A DNA stretch of 64,000 nt from Platycnemis pennipes (GCA_933228895.1 OW121852.1:62104872-62168871), one strand, 5' to 3'; numbered from the stretch's first letter, positions 22,581 to 34,549 are shown. A program made the numbers and translations. The notes: generated by a model from the sequence alone, not told the origin.

Positions 22581-23984
22581 TGTATTGATGGCGTAGATGC
22601 AAACGTTGCGTCTGTCAAGGACTAGGGTTGTGCGCGTATACATATATCTCTCGATCCACATTTTATTCCAGTTCTGGCGTTAAAACGCTCTTTTTAACCC
22701 AGTGAACATTCTCCCGCAGCACTAAAAGAGAGCGGCATGGAAGAGGGATAAATGCGCTGTATTCTGAGCATGGGGTCGGATCGGATTCAAAAAAGTCCCC
22801 TTTTCGTCTTCCTGATACTCTCTGAAAGGTACTTTTGAGTGGTGTGCAAGGTGGAGTGATGGGCCGGTGCATCCGTGCTTTTCGTGAGAGGGTTGAGAGA
22901 GGAGGAATGCGATTGATCGATTCGCTCTCTCTCTCGCTTGGTACGTTCAAGTCGATTCCCGCACACTTCGTTTTATTTATATAAATATATATATACACAT
23001 ATCATCTCCCCTTTGAGTGCCCGAGTGTGCTCTGTGGATATTGGGATCGCGAGTAAAGGGTAAGCTTATCCTTCCGCTAACGTGCCTCACGGTCTAAAGA
23101 GCTACCAAGCATCGCGTTTTCTTTGAAGGGGAATTGGGTACTCACTGCCTCTCTGGAGGAAATGTCGTTTGAGCTAGCTTCGCGTGCTCGTAGCGCTTCT
23201 GCTGTTAAGCTGGAAAGCATGTTTTCATTTCGTGTGTATTCAAATTCAGTGCTTCGTAGCATGTGATGGTAGTAAGCGCACTTAGTCACCTATTTACGTA
23301 GTGACCGAACGGCAAGAAGGTTAAGCACGCGATTTTAAAAAGGGCAAAATGAAGGGACTTTTTTCGACGGGTGGATGCAATACATTTTCTTATGAAATAT
23401 AGTGTCTAGATGCTCTCCTTCCTTTCCAACATTTCATGTGAAATTTATTTCATTTTTTTCTCTCTTCCTCTCTTACCGAATATTATTCCCTTAACTGCAT
23501 ATATATGTTTCAGCCCGGTCTGTTATCTCCGAACTCTAAGTCCCAAGTATCTTTGTTTTCTCGAGATTATCATAGTTGCTCATTTTGATCTGAACATTTT
23601 ATTAGAAGAGTTGTGAATCAATTTCAATTCATCGTAACAAAAATATACCTGTAGAATTTATAACATATTCCATTGTCCAATATACTAATCCAAATATATT
23701 AAACAAACAAAATTATTGGGTGCAATAATATTGTTAATCTTTGCTTCTACAAGCTCCGAAAACACTTTTCTTGCTCTATCCTATGAATCTGCCATTCATT
23801 TTTCCTTGCTATTAAACCTAGCACCAATGGCCACCATGTTCATATACTTTAGTGGCACTCAGCACAAGAGCTCTATTTATTTCCCCAATATCACTCCAAC
23901 CAGATTAACACCTGAATTCGGTTTTGAACAACTCTGGTTAATGATGCTATTTATGAAAAGCTGAAGTGATAGGCCTATTATGGA
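22581..23984. other. No gene recognised
   Basis: Contains a strong-looking acceptor atatatatgtttcag at about 23,513, followed by an open frame with no convincing donor. Frames at 22,663-22,998 (-) and 23,077-23,289 (-) carry no recognised domain. Confidence 0.35.
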
Positions 23985-24240
23985 CTCCGACGTTGAGAGG
24001 TCTTTCTTATGCTAGAACCACAGATTTTAAATGCTTCCAGCCTTGACTTCTCCAATGCTGTTATCGTCCATGCCTCTTTCCCATAAGGATGAGTGCTCCA
24101 GATATATGTTCCGTTAAATTATTTCCTTACTTCCGCGCTTATAATTCCAGCTGAGAGTAGATTCTTATTTCGGTAGAATGTCCTCTTCGTACAGGCCATA
24201 CCACTGACTACTTCTGTCTTGCTTCGCTCATCACCGAAAT
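23985..24240 (-). mobile_element. RTE-A LINE, region upstream of NEEVL
   Basis: Minus-strand reading includes TKRTFYRNKNLLSAGIIS, then EVRK and, after a stop, TYIWSTHPYGKEAWTIT and SRLEAFKIC. These match the blocks between the reverse-transcriptase domain and NEEVL in RTE-like LINEs (KKNLL, YIWS.LLYG.E.WT, RLEAFEMW). It is the most 5' RTE-A segment in the window and is frame-broken. Confidence 0.75.
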
Positions 24241-25064
24241 AATAATATTGAGAAATAAATTGGGGACTTAGTATACCTACGTAAAGAATGCCTATTGTAT
24301 CGTTCACAAAATAACAGTTGGTTTTAACCATTATGTAATTTAGGGGGGGGAGGGTTATCAGGGAATGATAAAGAAAGAAGCAAGAAAGGATTTATGTGAG
24401 CGATAAACGAATACTTAGAAATGTTCCATCATATATAGCTAAACATATTAAGCACGATTTTCCGAAACAATATATGAGTTCCACAATTAGTACATTACAG
24501 AATTTATTAACAATAGCGATAAATTGCACTAAGCACTACGAATTTACCGAATACTTTATTGAATCAGTTTGAAACAGCAAAAACATAATAAAAAACAATG
24601 AAAGTGATGTAGGAAAAAAATGATTTACGGACTGTTATAAGGAGGAATAGCAGGGGGTGTAAAAGAAGCATATTAGATTTACGTAAGACCACTTAACCTT
24701 AGCTGTCGGAGCACTTAAACCCTTGTGTCACTACTACAACTTTCTGCCTCTTTTGACGAAGACTGATGGCGCGAAATCTGGCAACTATAGACGCCATATC
24801 ACTCGATACACGTCGATCGCAAAATTCCGTAATGGTCGCCCTGACCTATCCTCTTTCCCTCCCCGCCGCCCTGGTTACGCTTCACCTCCACGTGGACGTG
24901 AATCATCATTCGACCGATTTCCAATCCATTTAACCTTTGGTCACGTACGGTGCGACGGCGGTGCTCGGAATAGTCCTCTTCCCTCGTCCACGTGCGACGC
25001 CGTGAATTTCATCCGACCGCCCGGTGGCGGTAGCGACACGAGCGCAGCCGCGTTACGTCATCTG
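24241..25064. other. No gene seen; CpG-rich part from 24,770
   Basis: 24,343-24,350 is a short G run, and the sequence to 24,720 is AT-rich. From about 24,770 to 25,060 it becomes CpG-rich, keeping the frame 24,723-25,199 (+) open; that frame runs into a tRNA-like element, so I do not treat it as coding. Confidence 0.4.
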
Positions 25065-25210
25065 AGTGAACCGATTAGCCCGCGGCGAGGTCGTCAATTT
25101 ATTCTCAAAAGCAGTCTCGGGTTCGAGTCCCGCCCGCCACGTGTGAGCTATTGTCGTGATGCCGACCGGGAACGATGGTTCTCATCCTCGGACACTTAAC
25201 GTGAGGGACA
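25065..25210 (+). mobile_element. tRNA-like element with strong B box
   Basis: GGTTCGAGTCCC at 25,120-25,131 is a perfect B-box-like sequence, followed by cgcccgccacg. Upstream gtgaaccgattagcccgcgg could be the decayed A-box side. The tail cggacacttaacgtgaggga resembles the SINE-A body. It does not fold as a full tRNA by eye. Confidence 0.5.
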
Positions 25211-25394
25211 ACCGGGTTTTTTCGCTCTTTGCTCAGTTAATATGGAGTATATGATTGAGCGGAGGGATTTTTTCTGTGTGAAGGATCGTAGGACGTAAAA
25301 GAGTCGGGTGTTCTTAAAGACTCTTCAGACTGGGAGAAAACTCGGGAGGATAGAAATGGAAGGAAAGGGAGTAGAGAAGGATGGAGAGAAACTT

Positions 25395-25612
25395 GTCGTC
25401 GTCATTAGCCTGATCTTAACGAAAGGCGCCAAGGATGCCACTTAACGTCCCATCCGACGGACGGAATACTGGACTCGAAGTCCTCTCCCCAAGGGCACAC
25501 AAGTAGGGACCGGTTTACCGATGGAAAATCCGCATTAGCCGCAATTCGGACCCGGGCACTTGGGATGGGAAGCCAGTAATCTAGCCACCACAACAACCCA
25601 ATCCCTGGTTAC
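25395..25612 (-). mobile_element. SINE-A, nearly full length
   Basis: Minus strand: tgttgtggtggctagattac, tggcttcccatcccaagtgc, ccgggtccgaattgcgg (B box), ggtaaaccggtccctacttg, gatgggacgttaagtggcat and ccttggcgcctttcgttaag. Together with 16,665-16,880 it defines the family. Confidence 0.75.
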
Positions 25613-28404
25613 GGGAAGCGGAGGAAAAAATAACCTGGAGTATAAATGACAGGGCAATATTATCGGACGTATCTGAAAGCATGCTTGTCTAATAAAGATT
25701 CATCATGGAAGTCGTCATTTAGAGATGTATGTGAAAAATACTGTAGAGAAGGGTTTAAAGGTCAAGGATGACATATATGGTGTGAGCAGAGTAAGGCGTA
25801 AAAGAATTGAATTAAAATGAAAAGGTTATCTAATTCAAGACTATAGAGGAGAGCTGCTTCAAAACCATCTTACGATTGATGACGGATGATGATGGTTTGC
25901 AAAATGGGGATGCAATAAAAGAAATATGTTCAATGAAATGTGTTTTCGGGAAAAGACATTTCATTGAATAGAGATAATGTAAGGAAAATGAAAAAATACT
26001 GAAAAAAAACTTAATGGTGTGTGTGGAACTTTATTTGGTCGCCTGAAGTAATGTGTTTTGTGAAGCGGTGGACGAGTGTTCGTGGGGAAATTGGGTGATT
26101 TTGATGCGGAAATTTGGTAGCGATTTTTGGTAAATGCGACGTTGAATTCGCAAATTACCTCCCCGCTCTCCATTCGTGGACTGCGGTACCATATTCATCC
26201 ATTGGCCTCCATTGAAAGAGACCAAGAGCCACACAGTTGGGCCCAATTCCGAATTCCGGTCATATAATTTATGTATTCTACATATTTTCTTTATTCGCGC
26301 CATTCTTTCTTTGCCGATTTGATTCTCATTCTTTGCATCCTTGCCATCTCATCCGTTGAGGGAAAAATGGCCAGTTTTCTTTTTCACAAAGCCCTGAATC
26401 ATTCGAAAAACAAACGAAATTGAGGAGTCTTCTCTTTTTATTTCCCTCTCGCACGTTTTTCATTCTACTTTTTTTATTCGCAGTCGAGGCAAACGGTTTT
26501 GAAAACTGTTTGCAAAAATTTTCTCCCGGGGATTACGTGTTTTGTATTCAACCGCCTTTTCGTGACGGGTCGGCTTGATCGTGATAGGTCGGTTTGCAAA
26601 GCTTCAATTGGCCCAATAAAAGCAATTCCTGAATGGTTATTCGGCCTCGCGTCAATTCAGAAGTTGCGTTCCCGTTGCTGACTTTATTAGCTCCGTATTG
26701 TATGCCGGCTCGTTGAATTTGAAGTACAATAGACCGATCCCTGATTCAGGAAAAAGCTTCATAACGGTTATTTCTCCAACAGTACAGTCGAACTAAATTT
26801 TAGCGGACCCAGCGTGCCAAGCGTAAATCTGCATTCTGTAATCATCGGTCGTAGCGAAAAATTGATCTACGAATACTGAATACATAAACGAACGTAATTC
26901 TTAATATTCTTCGTATTGCTGATGTTCGTACATTATCATATATGTACACACATACATATATTTGTTGATAATAGGACTATGCATATCTTTTTCTTGTTAC
27001 AATAAACATAACTCGATCGGTTTCAACGTGTTTACGCCCCCCGTTTTTTGTGGTTGCTTTAATGCATTGAGTTTTTCCGTTAAGGGTCAGAGTGTTTTTC
27101 ATCACAAAATTTTTCCCATACTTTTTAAAACGTTTTCATGCATATTTTTTATAGCCGTGTGCCTTTTCTGTATATTTTTTTAAATAGCATGATATCATTT
27201 TTAATTAGTTAATTTTGTATACTGCCATCCAAATGTTGAAAATCTAGAATCTTATTTTTGGTGTTCAAATGATCAATTTATTTACTTACTATTTTTTAAT
27301 TAAACCGCTGTAATTAATATGGACGTGGCGATCGGGAAAGCAGGAGATATTTATACTCAATCGTTCCATATAAGGACGAATCAATATTGGTATAATCATT
27401 CGGGTATTCTACTGTATGCCTTTATTTACGCTCGATTGATCCCTTGGCGTAGGATTCTGAGTATTTAAAGACGAATTCTAATTTTAATATTTATTTATAT
27501 ATTGGATCAAATATTCCATTATGGCCTCGTGCGGTTTTTTGTTTTTGTTGTAGGCAAAAGCCATACAGTATGAGAGGAGGGTTTTAATTTCGTGGAGAGA
27601 ATTTTAATTTCAATTTCGTGAATAAGTTTTACTTAAAAAAATGAACGAAAAGGACTTGAATAGGTTCCGTGCGAGGTTCCAAATGAGTTCATTAAACCTT
27701 TTGATGCTGAAAAAAAATACCCCCGAGTAAAACACTCCAATTACGCTTTTTTTCCTTGTGGCTTCAACATTTCCCGTTGGCTCAAATGTTCAGAGAGTTC
27801 TGCTCTCCTGGTGTTCCTCGTTTCGCCGAGGTATTTACGGCGACATCCTCAAGATTTCATTCCTTCCTTATTCCCTCAAATTGACTCCTAAAATTACGGA
27901 CGTACCCGCCGCACGAATTGATAACTTTTGTAATCGAGTGCTCTGCCGTTAGGCCGGAGTGCTCGGGATAATTAATGCCTGTTCCAGCCGCATTACCGCG
28001 CTGGGTAATGTTAGTCGAGAGTACTCAAATGAGCTTGATTCCGAGACACTTTGGTCACAATTGGCGAACAGAAGACGTGCGCGGGACGAATCGTAATGAG
28101 TGTTTCCCGAGCGACTGGGTTGGGGCAGTTTCCTAAGAATCAGTCGTTACGATACGCTATGACTCGCTCATTGAGTAATTTCCACGGGATGCATGAGCGC
28201 GTCATGCAGTTCATGTTTTGAATGCTTACTCATTTACACAATTATAAATCAAAGCACAATTAGGGGAGGCGTCTGAAGGAGTTATTTTTTGGTAGTTAAA
28301 TATCACAACCCTTTGGAAATATCACGCCAACCCATGCTTACATTCACTGGCGTTTTAAGATAAAATTATGATTGATGAACGTGATTACTGAGTCTAAAAT
28401 ACAA
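25613..28404. other. No gene or repeat recognised
   Basis: Long AT-rich stretch with only short frames. Around 26,500-26,680 and 27,760-27,950 small + frames exist without splice support. 26,935-26,965 is a TA/CA-rich microsatellite-like run. Confidence 0.4.
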
Positions 28405-28495
28405 TTGGGATCGGGTTGATGAGGTGGCTAGCATACTGGCTTCCCATCCCGAAGACCTAAGATCGAATACTGGCTGAGACTGATTTTTAATGCAT
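28405..28495 (+). mobile_element. SINE-A head
   Basis: gatgaggtggctagcatact (A box), ggcttcccatcccgaagacc, agatcgaatactggctgaga (B box). The body is absent or unrecognisable after about 28,490. Confidence 0.65.
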
Positions 28496-28649
28496 GCATA
28501 AAAGCTGAAGTGAGTAAAATCAACATGAACGACTCTAATTTTCCCCCAAGCTAAGATACTTTTTAAAACTCTGCTACTCTTTACGTATATTTTTTTTCTT
28601 TATATTTAACTACCATAGTATGCTGTGGGTTTTAATGTTTGTAACGTTG

Positions 28650-28885
28650 CGTGTGTTGAAGGATGGAGACTATAAGGTGAGAGTAAGAACGAACGAGGAA
28701 GTGGGATGGGTGCTCGGCTAGGAAGGCAATTTTATTGGAGAAATTAGGATCAGGGTGAGTGACTAGGTGGGACAGCTAATTAGGTGAGGTAGCATTTTGG
28801 AAGATGTGATAGAGTGTAGAATAATGGATGGCTATGGGGAGAAGAATGGACAGTTGGGGAGGAATGCTATGCGAGGTTGAAAGTA
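28650..28885 (+). mobile_element. RTE-B LINE fragment
   Basis: The + strand reads VRTNEEVGWVLG, then GEIRIRVSD in a shifted frame, then GQLIR and SILEDVIECRIMDGYGEK. This follows NEEVL..LGEEG..LI..I.....WVG..IR...LL.DVIEGRM.GKR. Several stops and frame changes are present. Confidence 0.6.
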
Positions 28886-29087
28886 CATACTATATAAGTG
28901 TAAAGAATATTGTGAAAGATATGTGTATCCTGCCATATGGGAACACTTGAAAACTGGAATGAAAAGGAGATGACAATAGACTGTCTGACTTTAGATGGGT
29001 TTGCTTTAGTAATAACAGTAGCTTTAATAATAACTATTATAAAAAGCAATTATCTTTCTGGTGACTTCAGTTCAACGTTCATTGTTC

Positions 29088-29725
29088 CTTATTGTCATCA
29101 TCATTAGTCAATAATCTAGAGATTGGTTTGACGCAGCTATCAACTCGATTCTCTTATCAACCAGCCTCTTCATGTTAAGACAATTCTTCTCCTTCACATC
29201 CTTACTGACTTCTTAAATCTAATGTGATGTCTTTCTGTCCCATTTCTCCCGTTCGTTTGCCCCTCGATATTTTCATCATCAGGTCATTACGTCTTAGGAT
29301 ATGGCCGATAAAGTTGCCTCCCATTTTCTTTTCAGGGTTTTCGGAGATTTATCTTTTCTTCCAATTTTCTTAGAACCTCTTCCCTTTGCTACTCGGCTGT
29401 TTCATTTAATCTTTGTCATTCTTCTGTATAGCCACATTTCAAACGGCCACTGTCTTGACTTCTCTGCACGCGGAAAAAATAACTCTTTACCTCATTCCTT
29501 CCATCTCTCTGATTCTATACTTGCGATAGCGAATGCTTTTCAGCCTTGAATTCTCCGTACGTGGAATAAATAACACCGTACGTCTCTCAATTCTATTATC
29601 TCTCTGGTTCCATATTTGTAATCTAACCTACCACAGTAATGTTCAATTCTTTCATACGCATGACAACTGTGCTTCGTTAATTTCTTCTCTTTGTGCCCAC
29701 ATTCTTTTCCTGGTGGGTAAATAAA
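29088..29725 (-). mobile_element. RTE-A LINE 3' end with internal duplication
   Basis: The + strand begins tcatcatcattagtcaataa and gattggtttgacgcagctat (the LINE 3' end) and continues through ggatatggccgataaagttg to the region equivalent to EAFEMW (acatttcaaacggccactgt). A similar cagccttgaattctccgtac word reappears at about 29,540, so part of the upstream region seems duplicated or a second copy abuts. Confidence 0.7.
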
Positions 29726-29811
29726 AGCCTAGGTGAGCCTTCTCCTGGCCGCCATAGGGGCTACAGGGCATGATATAGCCCGCCGATTTCCTTGGCATTA
29801 CGCTTCGGATT

Positions 29812-29895
29812 GGTAGTGTGGTAATCTGCGCGTTCGCTCCCAGAAAGCGGAAAGTCCGTGGTTTGATCCAAGGTTGAGTCGTTTTTTTCCGTTGA
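29812..29895 (+). mobile_element. tRNA-like SINE head
   Basis: ggtagtgtggtaatctgcgc (A box side), ctcccagaaagcggaaagtc, then ggtttgatcc (29,860-29,869) as B box. It is followed by ttgagtcgtttttttccgtt, a plausible short body. It is not an intact tRNA. Confidence 0.55.
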
Positions 29896-30836
29896 AATCT
29901 GGCTTATTTCCACCGTCTCCACCTAATTTGTGTTCGCTCATTAATGAGTACCTAGTCTTTTCCAATTACTATCCAAAGTATGTTTGGCTTGGATGCGCTT
30001 GTTGATAAAATTTTTCATGCTTGTGTGTGTGTGTTACTTACCCAGTCAAGGTGTGCGCTACAAATTTCTATACACGGTTCGACGCCGGCGGATGATGCGT
30101 ACGGGGGTCTGCGGTAAAGTCTCCTCCAATATCGCATCAGGGGTACTGGACACGCCTGCTGAGTCTCCCAACACACACACGCTCACGCGTCCGTGCGGCT
30201 CGCTGTTAATTTATCGGCCTCCTCCGTCCGAGCTGAGGATGGGAGGGATTGCTGGGGTTATTCATGCGCTCGGCAGGGCATCGAGATTTCCGAGGGGCGT
30301 TCGCCGCCAGGGGCAGGGCCGGCACGAGGGGGGAGGGCGCCTGATCGGCTCACAGGGTCCTCGTCCAGGGCTGCCCAGGACAATTATTCCCGCGGAAGGC
30401 AAGGCGCGCGCACCGCATGTCGAATACGTAATGATGACGGAGTGAAGCATGTTGGGAAGGGGAAAGGGGGTTGATTCGCTGTCTTCCGTTCGAAACCTAT
30501 CGCAGCCCTTGGCGAAATCTTCGGGAGTGGCACTTTGGAGAAGGATTGAACAAGTCAACATGCCAAATTTTAGTTGAGCATATTTTTTAGTAAGCTGGGT
30601 TTGTTGAGGCTGTAAAGTCAATAGATGTTGTACCGCACTGCTGAACATACAATTTCTCGTAGCAGCTATAATCTAAGGTACAGGCTAAGGCCGAATTTAA
30701 ACACTAAGGTGCTTGCTTACAACAAATCCAAGGATTGCGAACTGGGCACTAAAAACCATAACGGAGTTATCTGCTTATTACCATTACGGAATTACCCGTA
30801 CATTAGAATTTCCACCGAAAAAAAATAAACATTAAC
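29896..30836. other. GC-rich patch 30,080-30,440, no gene seen
   Basis: A short TG run lies near 30,025. Both strands have open frames over the GC-rich patch (29,984-30,445 + and 30,262-30,648 -) and neither looks protein-like. It could be a CpG-rich regulatory region or an old GC-rich repeat. Confidence 0.35.
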
Positions 30837-30837
30837 C

Positions 30838-30905
30838 TTTACTGGGATTCGAACCCGAATATCCTGTATTCACTCCTGGTGCTTTGGTCAAGGCGTCTCT
30901 GTAGA
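30838..30905 (-). mobile_element. tRNA-like SINE head
   Basis: GGGATTCGAACC at 30,844-30,855 is a perfect B box on the minus strand, preceded (minus sense) by cgccttgaccaaagcaccag and gagtgaatacaggatattcg. This looks like a tRNA-derived head with a mutated A box. Confidence 0.6.
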
Positions 30906-31054
30906 ATTTGTTAGTAAAGAAGCACATTAATGTTTAAAGCTGGGTCTGACCTCCTGCATGGTGGCACATTGTGCAGGATTACTGCTGCTTCGTGACATGG
31001 TACGTTCGGCCGTTCATGTCAACATCTTGTTTCTGTAGTAATCCACAAGTAAGA

Positions 31055-31135
31055 AGGACGTCTTGGCAACATAACTTAGCACCAGGTCGGGAAATCAGGG
31101 GGTCCTGGTTCGAATACCGGTCAAGGTGATTATTT
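31055..31135 (+). mobile_element. tRNA-like SINE head
   Basis: cttggcaacataacttagca and ccaggtcgggaaatcagggg precede a B box GGTTCGAATACC (31,107-31,118) and ggtcaaggtgatt. It is similar in plan to the head at 34.3 kb. No body is recognisable. Confidence 0.6.
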
Positions 31136-31805
31136 TTTTCTCTTTGGAATACCTCTTACTGTACCTACCTATTTTTTTGCTAGCAATGTAAAAAACCGTC
31201 CAAAATGTCAAAAAACTCTGTTCTACCGGACAAAGTAAGTGTAGAAGCACTTGAATGTGTTTACATTCGATCCAGATTTATTTCAAATAAGGCAGAGTTT
31301 TCTGTGTCTGTTTTATATTCTCGAGTTTTGACAACTTGTGCATTAACAATTTTTAATGCTTCTGTCAACTAACCGTCTCCCTTATGTTCTCAAACATATC
31401 TTTGATATATTCCCATACCTGAGGTGATGTGATGAAAGATACTCCTTCTCTCTTACTCGTATGTACTTTAATAATACCTTATTAATATACTTCACTACTC
31501 TCGTTAATCACTATTGTGCTTCAACTCACCGATAGGCAGTTATTTTCCGTTCCATTCACAATACGCTCCCTCCTGATTTTCTCAATAAGCATCCAAACTG
31601 CCGACTTTATGTTACCGAACCGAAGAAATAGCTCATGGTGATCATCCAATTGCAAGGTCCGTCCGATTCCTTCACTCTTATGGCTATTCCGCAGCCGTAG
31701 GCCTTGTTTGAAATTGGCCTTTGTGTATAATATGTACAATATTTCTTTATAGTGCAATAACGCAATAAATTGTCGTACATTGATATTAGGTTTTTCTGGC
31801 TGATA
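31136..31805. other. No gene recognised
   Basis: AT-rich. The 164-codon minus frame 31,521-32,015 covers part of this and of the inverted pair described next, so it is probably not a gene. Confidence 0.4.
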
Positions 31806-31810
31806 TTCTG

Positions 31811-32100
31811 AATAAAATCTTTTCGAGCTTGGCACCGGCTTAGATTTCCTATTGCCAACATTTCGACAAGTGTATGCCGAGTATGGATTGACCGTTATTG
31901 AAATTACAAAAAAATAAACGGCGGTAGAGACAACAATGGGGCACCACCCTCTTGATCGGCCGGCCAGTAAAAATACGAGTATATGATGCTCAATCCATTC
32001 TCGGCACACTCTCACGCCCTGAGGAAGATGAACGAGTGGCTCATCGAAACGTTGGCAATGGGAAACCTAACCCTGTGCCAAGCTCTAGATGATTTTATTT
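31811..32100. repeat. Inverted pair of one element with a CGAAAYGTTGGC core
   Basis: Right arm 31,991-32,100 contains caatccattctcggcacact, tcatcgaaacgttggcaatg and ctgtgccaagctctagatg. The left arm 31,811-31,890, read in reverse complement, contains caatccatactcggcataca, gtcgaaatgttggcaatagg and cggtgccaagctcgaaaaga. The left copy lacks about 28 bases (the ctgaggaagatgaacg part). The arms are separated by ~100 bases. Confidence 0.65.
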
Positions 32101-32819
32101 ATTATTGTACATATTATGCAAATGGCACTTTGGAGTATGTTCACTTATTATTGCGAGATCACTTTCAATACATATTTCGAATAGAGTCCTTGCCTAAAAT
32201 TTCGTTTGATGAAAATATTCCACCTTCGTAGAGAAATGTTCATAGATTTGGATCTGGTATTTTTTAAATTTGAAAATCAGCGCTATCTTGATGTAAAAAT
32301 AAAATTTCTGGCAGTATTCCAGAAACCTCAAGCAAACGATAGGTACCGATATCATTTGATATTCCTCATTCCATGGAATCTTTTGGCAAATTGAAAAAGA
32401 GCTTTTCCGCTTCTGTATTGAAAAATCATGACGCACAGCAAAAAGATATGCTGGCACATGTTAAGAATTTAACAAGTTTAATTTTTGGTTGGAATTTTTT
32501 TCCACCAAAACGGGCTTGAAGAATTGTCGGTGTTCATTTATGTCTTTTTATGCGTGTTATCAGGTTAAAAATAAAAAAAAGACTCATAAACGGACCCTAT
32601 TTATGTGTAATAAACGCGCGTTTAATGTGGACAGATTACTTACGTAGGAGGTATGAATGTAGTATTTGAAATGGTATTGCAATTATTTTATTCTGCTTGA
32701 TGTACATACCTATACTTGATGCTAACGTAAAAACCTTTGAGGTGGTTGGGTAAAGCTAGCTTGCAGGAAACGTGCGAAAACCGTGTCGCGCAAAAAGTTT
32801 AGTAGCCGGGCGGTAGTAG
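32101..32819. other. AT-rich, no gene seen
   Basis: Short frames on both strands without features. A possible SINE-A-like head ttgaggtggttgggtaaagc at about 32,736 is too weak to call. Confidence 0.4.
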
Positions 32820-32851
32820 CCTCCACCCAACCATTGGAGGTTGGGTGGAGG
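32820..32851. repeat. Perfect hairpin
   Basis: cctccacccaacc (32,820-32,832) pairs perfectly with ggttgggtggagg (32,839-32,851) across a 6-base loop. It marks the start of a GC-rich patch. No poly-T follows on either strand, so it does not look like a terminator. Confidence 0.75.
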
Positions 32852-33480
32852 AGACGAGAGCAGCGTGGAGCGCAGGGGTGGAACTTAAATTCGAATTAGC
32901 CACGCTGCGAGGACACCCCCCCCCCACAACTAGCGTTTAATTGGCATTCATCGCCTGGCGGGCGGTTGCATGTGTTTCGTGTTGGTTCCCGATGACCTGG
33001 GCTCCAGCGTTGGCCGCGGATGGGACATGGTGAGTTTCACCTCAACCAGTACAGAACAAGGGGTGGGGACGGAAGTGGGGATGATGGACAGCGGGTCAGA
33101 TGGGGTCGGGGGGGAGGGGGGCAACGGTAGCGAAGAGGCGTTCCGTATGTGGCGCACACGGTCGGGTTTGACGAACTCTCCCTCTCTCGGTGGGGCCAAC
33201 TGGGGCGCGGAAACTGTCAAAGAGGTTCCCGTGTGGCGTGCGTAAATACCGAAGGATGCGCGGGTACATGGCGCCAGCCGTTGACTCAGTGCCCTCCTAC
33301 TCCTGCCATGAAATAAAGCTCGTAATACAAATTCTCGACGGATGAGAACGCCGCACGCCGCCACCGCGGCGATTGATGCCGGAGGTATTTTGTCGCGCCG
33401 TGACGCTCTGGTGTTGGGGTTCGGGGCGGGCAGAATTCACGGCTGAATTCGCAGGTTATGCAGCGAATTGGATTGGCCAT
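32852..33480. other. GC/CpG-rich patch, no certain gene
   Basis: CpG-dense sequence with long open frames on both strands (32,970-33,245 + and 32,948-33,364 -), as expected for GC-rich DNA. The + frame is Gly/Ser-rich. It could be a CpG-rich promoter or first exon, but I see no initiator or donor I would trust. Confidence 0.35.
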
Positions 33481-33970
33481 CAAAAGAACCTGTCCTCGCG
33501 ACGACCATTCTAAAGCATTTCCCGTTCGAATTTATTATGGTACCGAAGGGCGAGTTTTTTTTTTACAGCTCCAGTAGTCGTTTCTTGCATCCCAATCTCC
33601 GCGTATCTGTCCATAAGATCAACTTCCCTACGCTCGAGAGCGCGCTCTCTTCCTTCCTTTTTTATCGTTTGGTTTTGGTTACATTAGGGTGCTTCGAAAG
33701 CTAGTTCATTTCGCTTTCCTTGTTTATTTTATTGTAATTATTTTAATTCGAGGCTCATATTCTGCCATCCCTCGTTTTGTGATCGAGAATGAGACATCTG
33801 CAGCAGAAATTCTTTTATCGTAATTTTTTTTAGTTTAATGTTCATTTTAAAGCACTGCTTAGGGTTTATCGCAATGATGGTCGTTCGGCACCCAATTATC
33901 ATTTTCTGAAGAAGGTAACTGTACAAATTCTGAGATTTCAGGTGATTCAGTGGAAACGGAACACGACTTC

Positions 33971-34052
33971 ACTTGAATAATGAGCAACTTTCTCAGAGAT
34001 AACATTTATCTCTGTGTAATAAATGTTATCTCTGTTTGATGATTATTCAAGT
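33971..34052. repeat. Two-tier nested palindrome
   Basis: Outer arms acttgaataat (33,971-33,981) and attattcaagt (34,042-34,052) enclose perfect inner arms agagataacatttat (33,995-34,009) and ataaatgttatctct (34,019-34,033). Such a structure may be a small foldback element. No coding potential. Confidence 0.75.
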
Positions 34053-34334
34053 ACAGCTAAGGTAATTGCACTTATAAAAGAGTATCCTTTTTAGATCGGA
34101 CTTGAAATATGACCGTAAGTTAACTTTTATGCTGGTGATCTTATATTCATTGACAAGGAGACTTCTATGGGATTGTCGTTTTCATTTTCCACGTATATTT
34201 CCCTTACACTGATCATTATTCTATACCTTAGTGATTTAAACTAATTTAAATATGCGCATTTGCAGAATTTTCACGGAAAAACAAAAAACACCTTATCCCT
34301 AGGCCTGTAAACATCCACAACTAGTGAGGAAGTG

Positions 34335-34440
34335 TTCATAACTCAATTGCTTAACTACCTAGTCGGAAATTGGGGGTGTCCGGGTTTGATTCCCGGTCAT
34401 AGTTTTCTCTGTGGAAATTCTGCTATTTTGCTTTTCATCC
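34335..34440 (+). mobile_element. tRNA-like SINE head
   Basis: ttgcttaactacctagtcgg, aattgggggtgtccgggttt and B box cgggtttgattcccgg (34,381-34,396), then cagttttctctgtggaa-like body, which is shared with the inverted pair at 49.3 kb (ctctgtggaacttctgctat). This supports a distinct family, called SINE-B here. Confidence 0.6.
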
Positions 34441-34549
34441 TAGGACTTCGCGAAGGAATTCGCGGCTAGTTCGCAATTCTTGAATTAATTGAAATTGGTT
34501 CACCTTAGTACGTATGTTATACTTAATTGTTACTTTTTTATCTTTTCAG

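Noticed and set aside
23514..23610. Open frame after a strong acceptor (atatatatgtttcag)
   Set aside because: The frame with the required phase hits a stop quickly, and no donor closes it.
25065..25150. Functional tRNA gene
   Set aside because: The B box is perfect but no acceptor stem or anticodon arm can be drawn, and the tail resembles a SINE body. The other tRNA-like heads fail in the same way.
24723..25199. 158-codon + strand frame
   Set aside because: It is open because of CpG-rich composition and runs through a tRNA-like element.
31521..32015. 164-codon minus-strand frame, the longest in the window
   Set aside because: It runs across an inverted repeat pair and changes character along its length, so it is most likely a chance frame through repeats.
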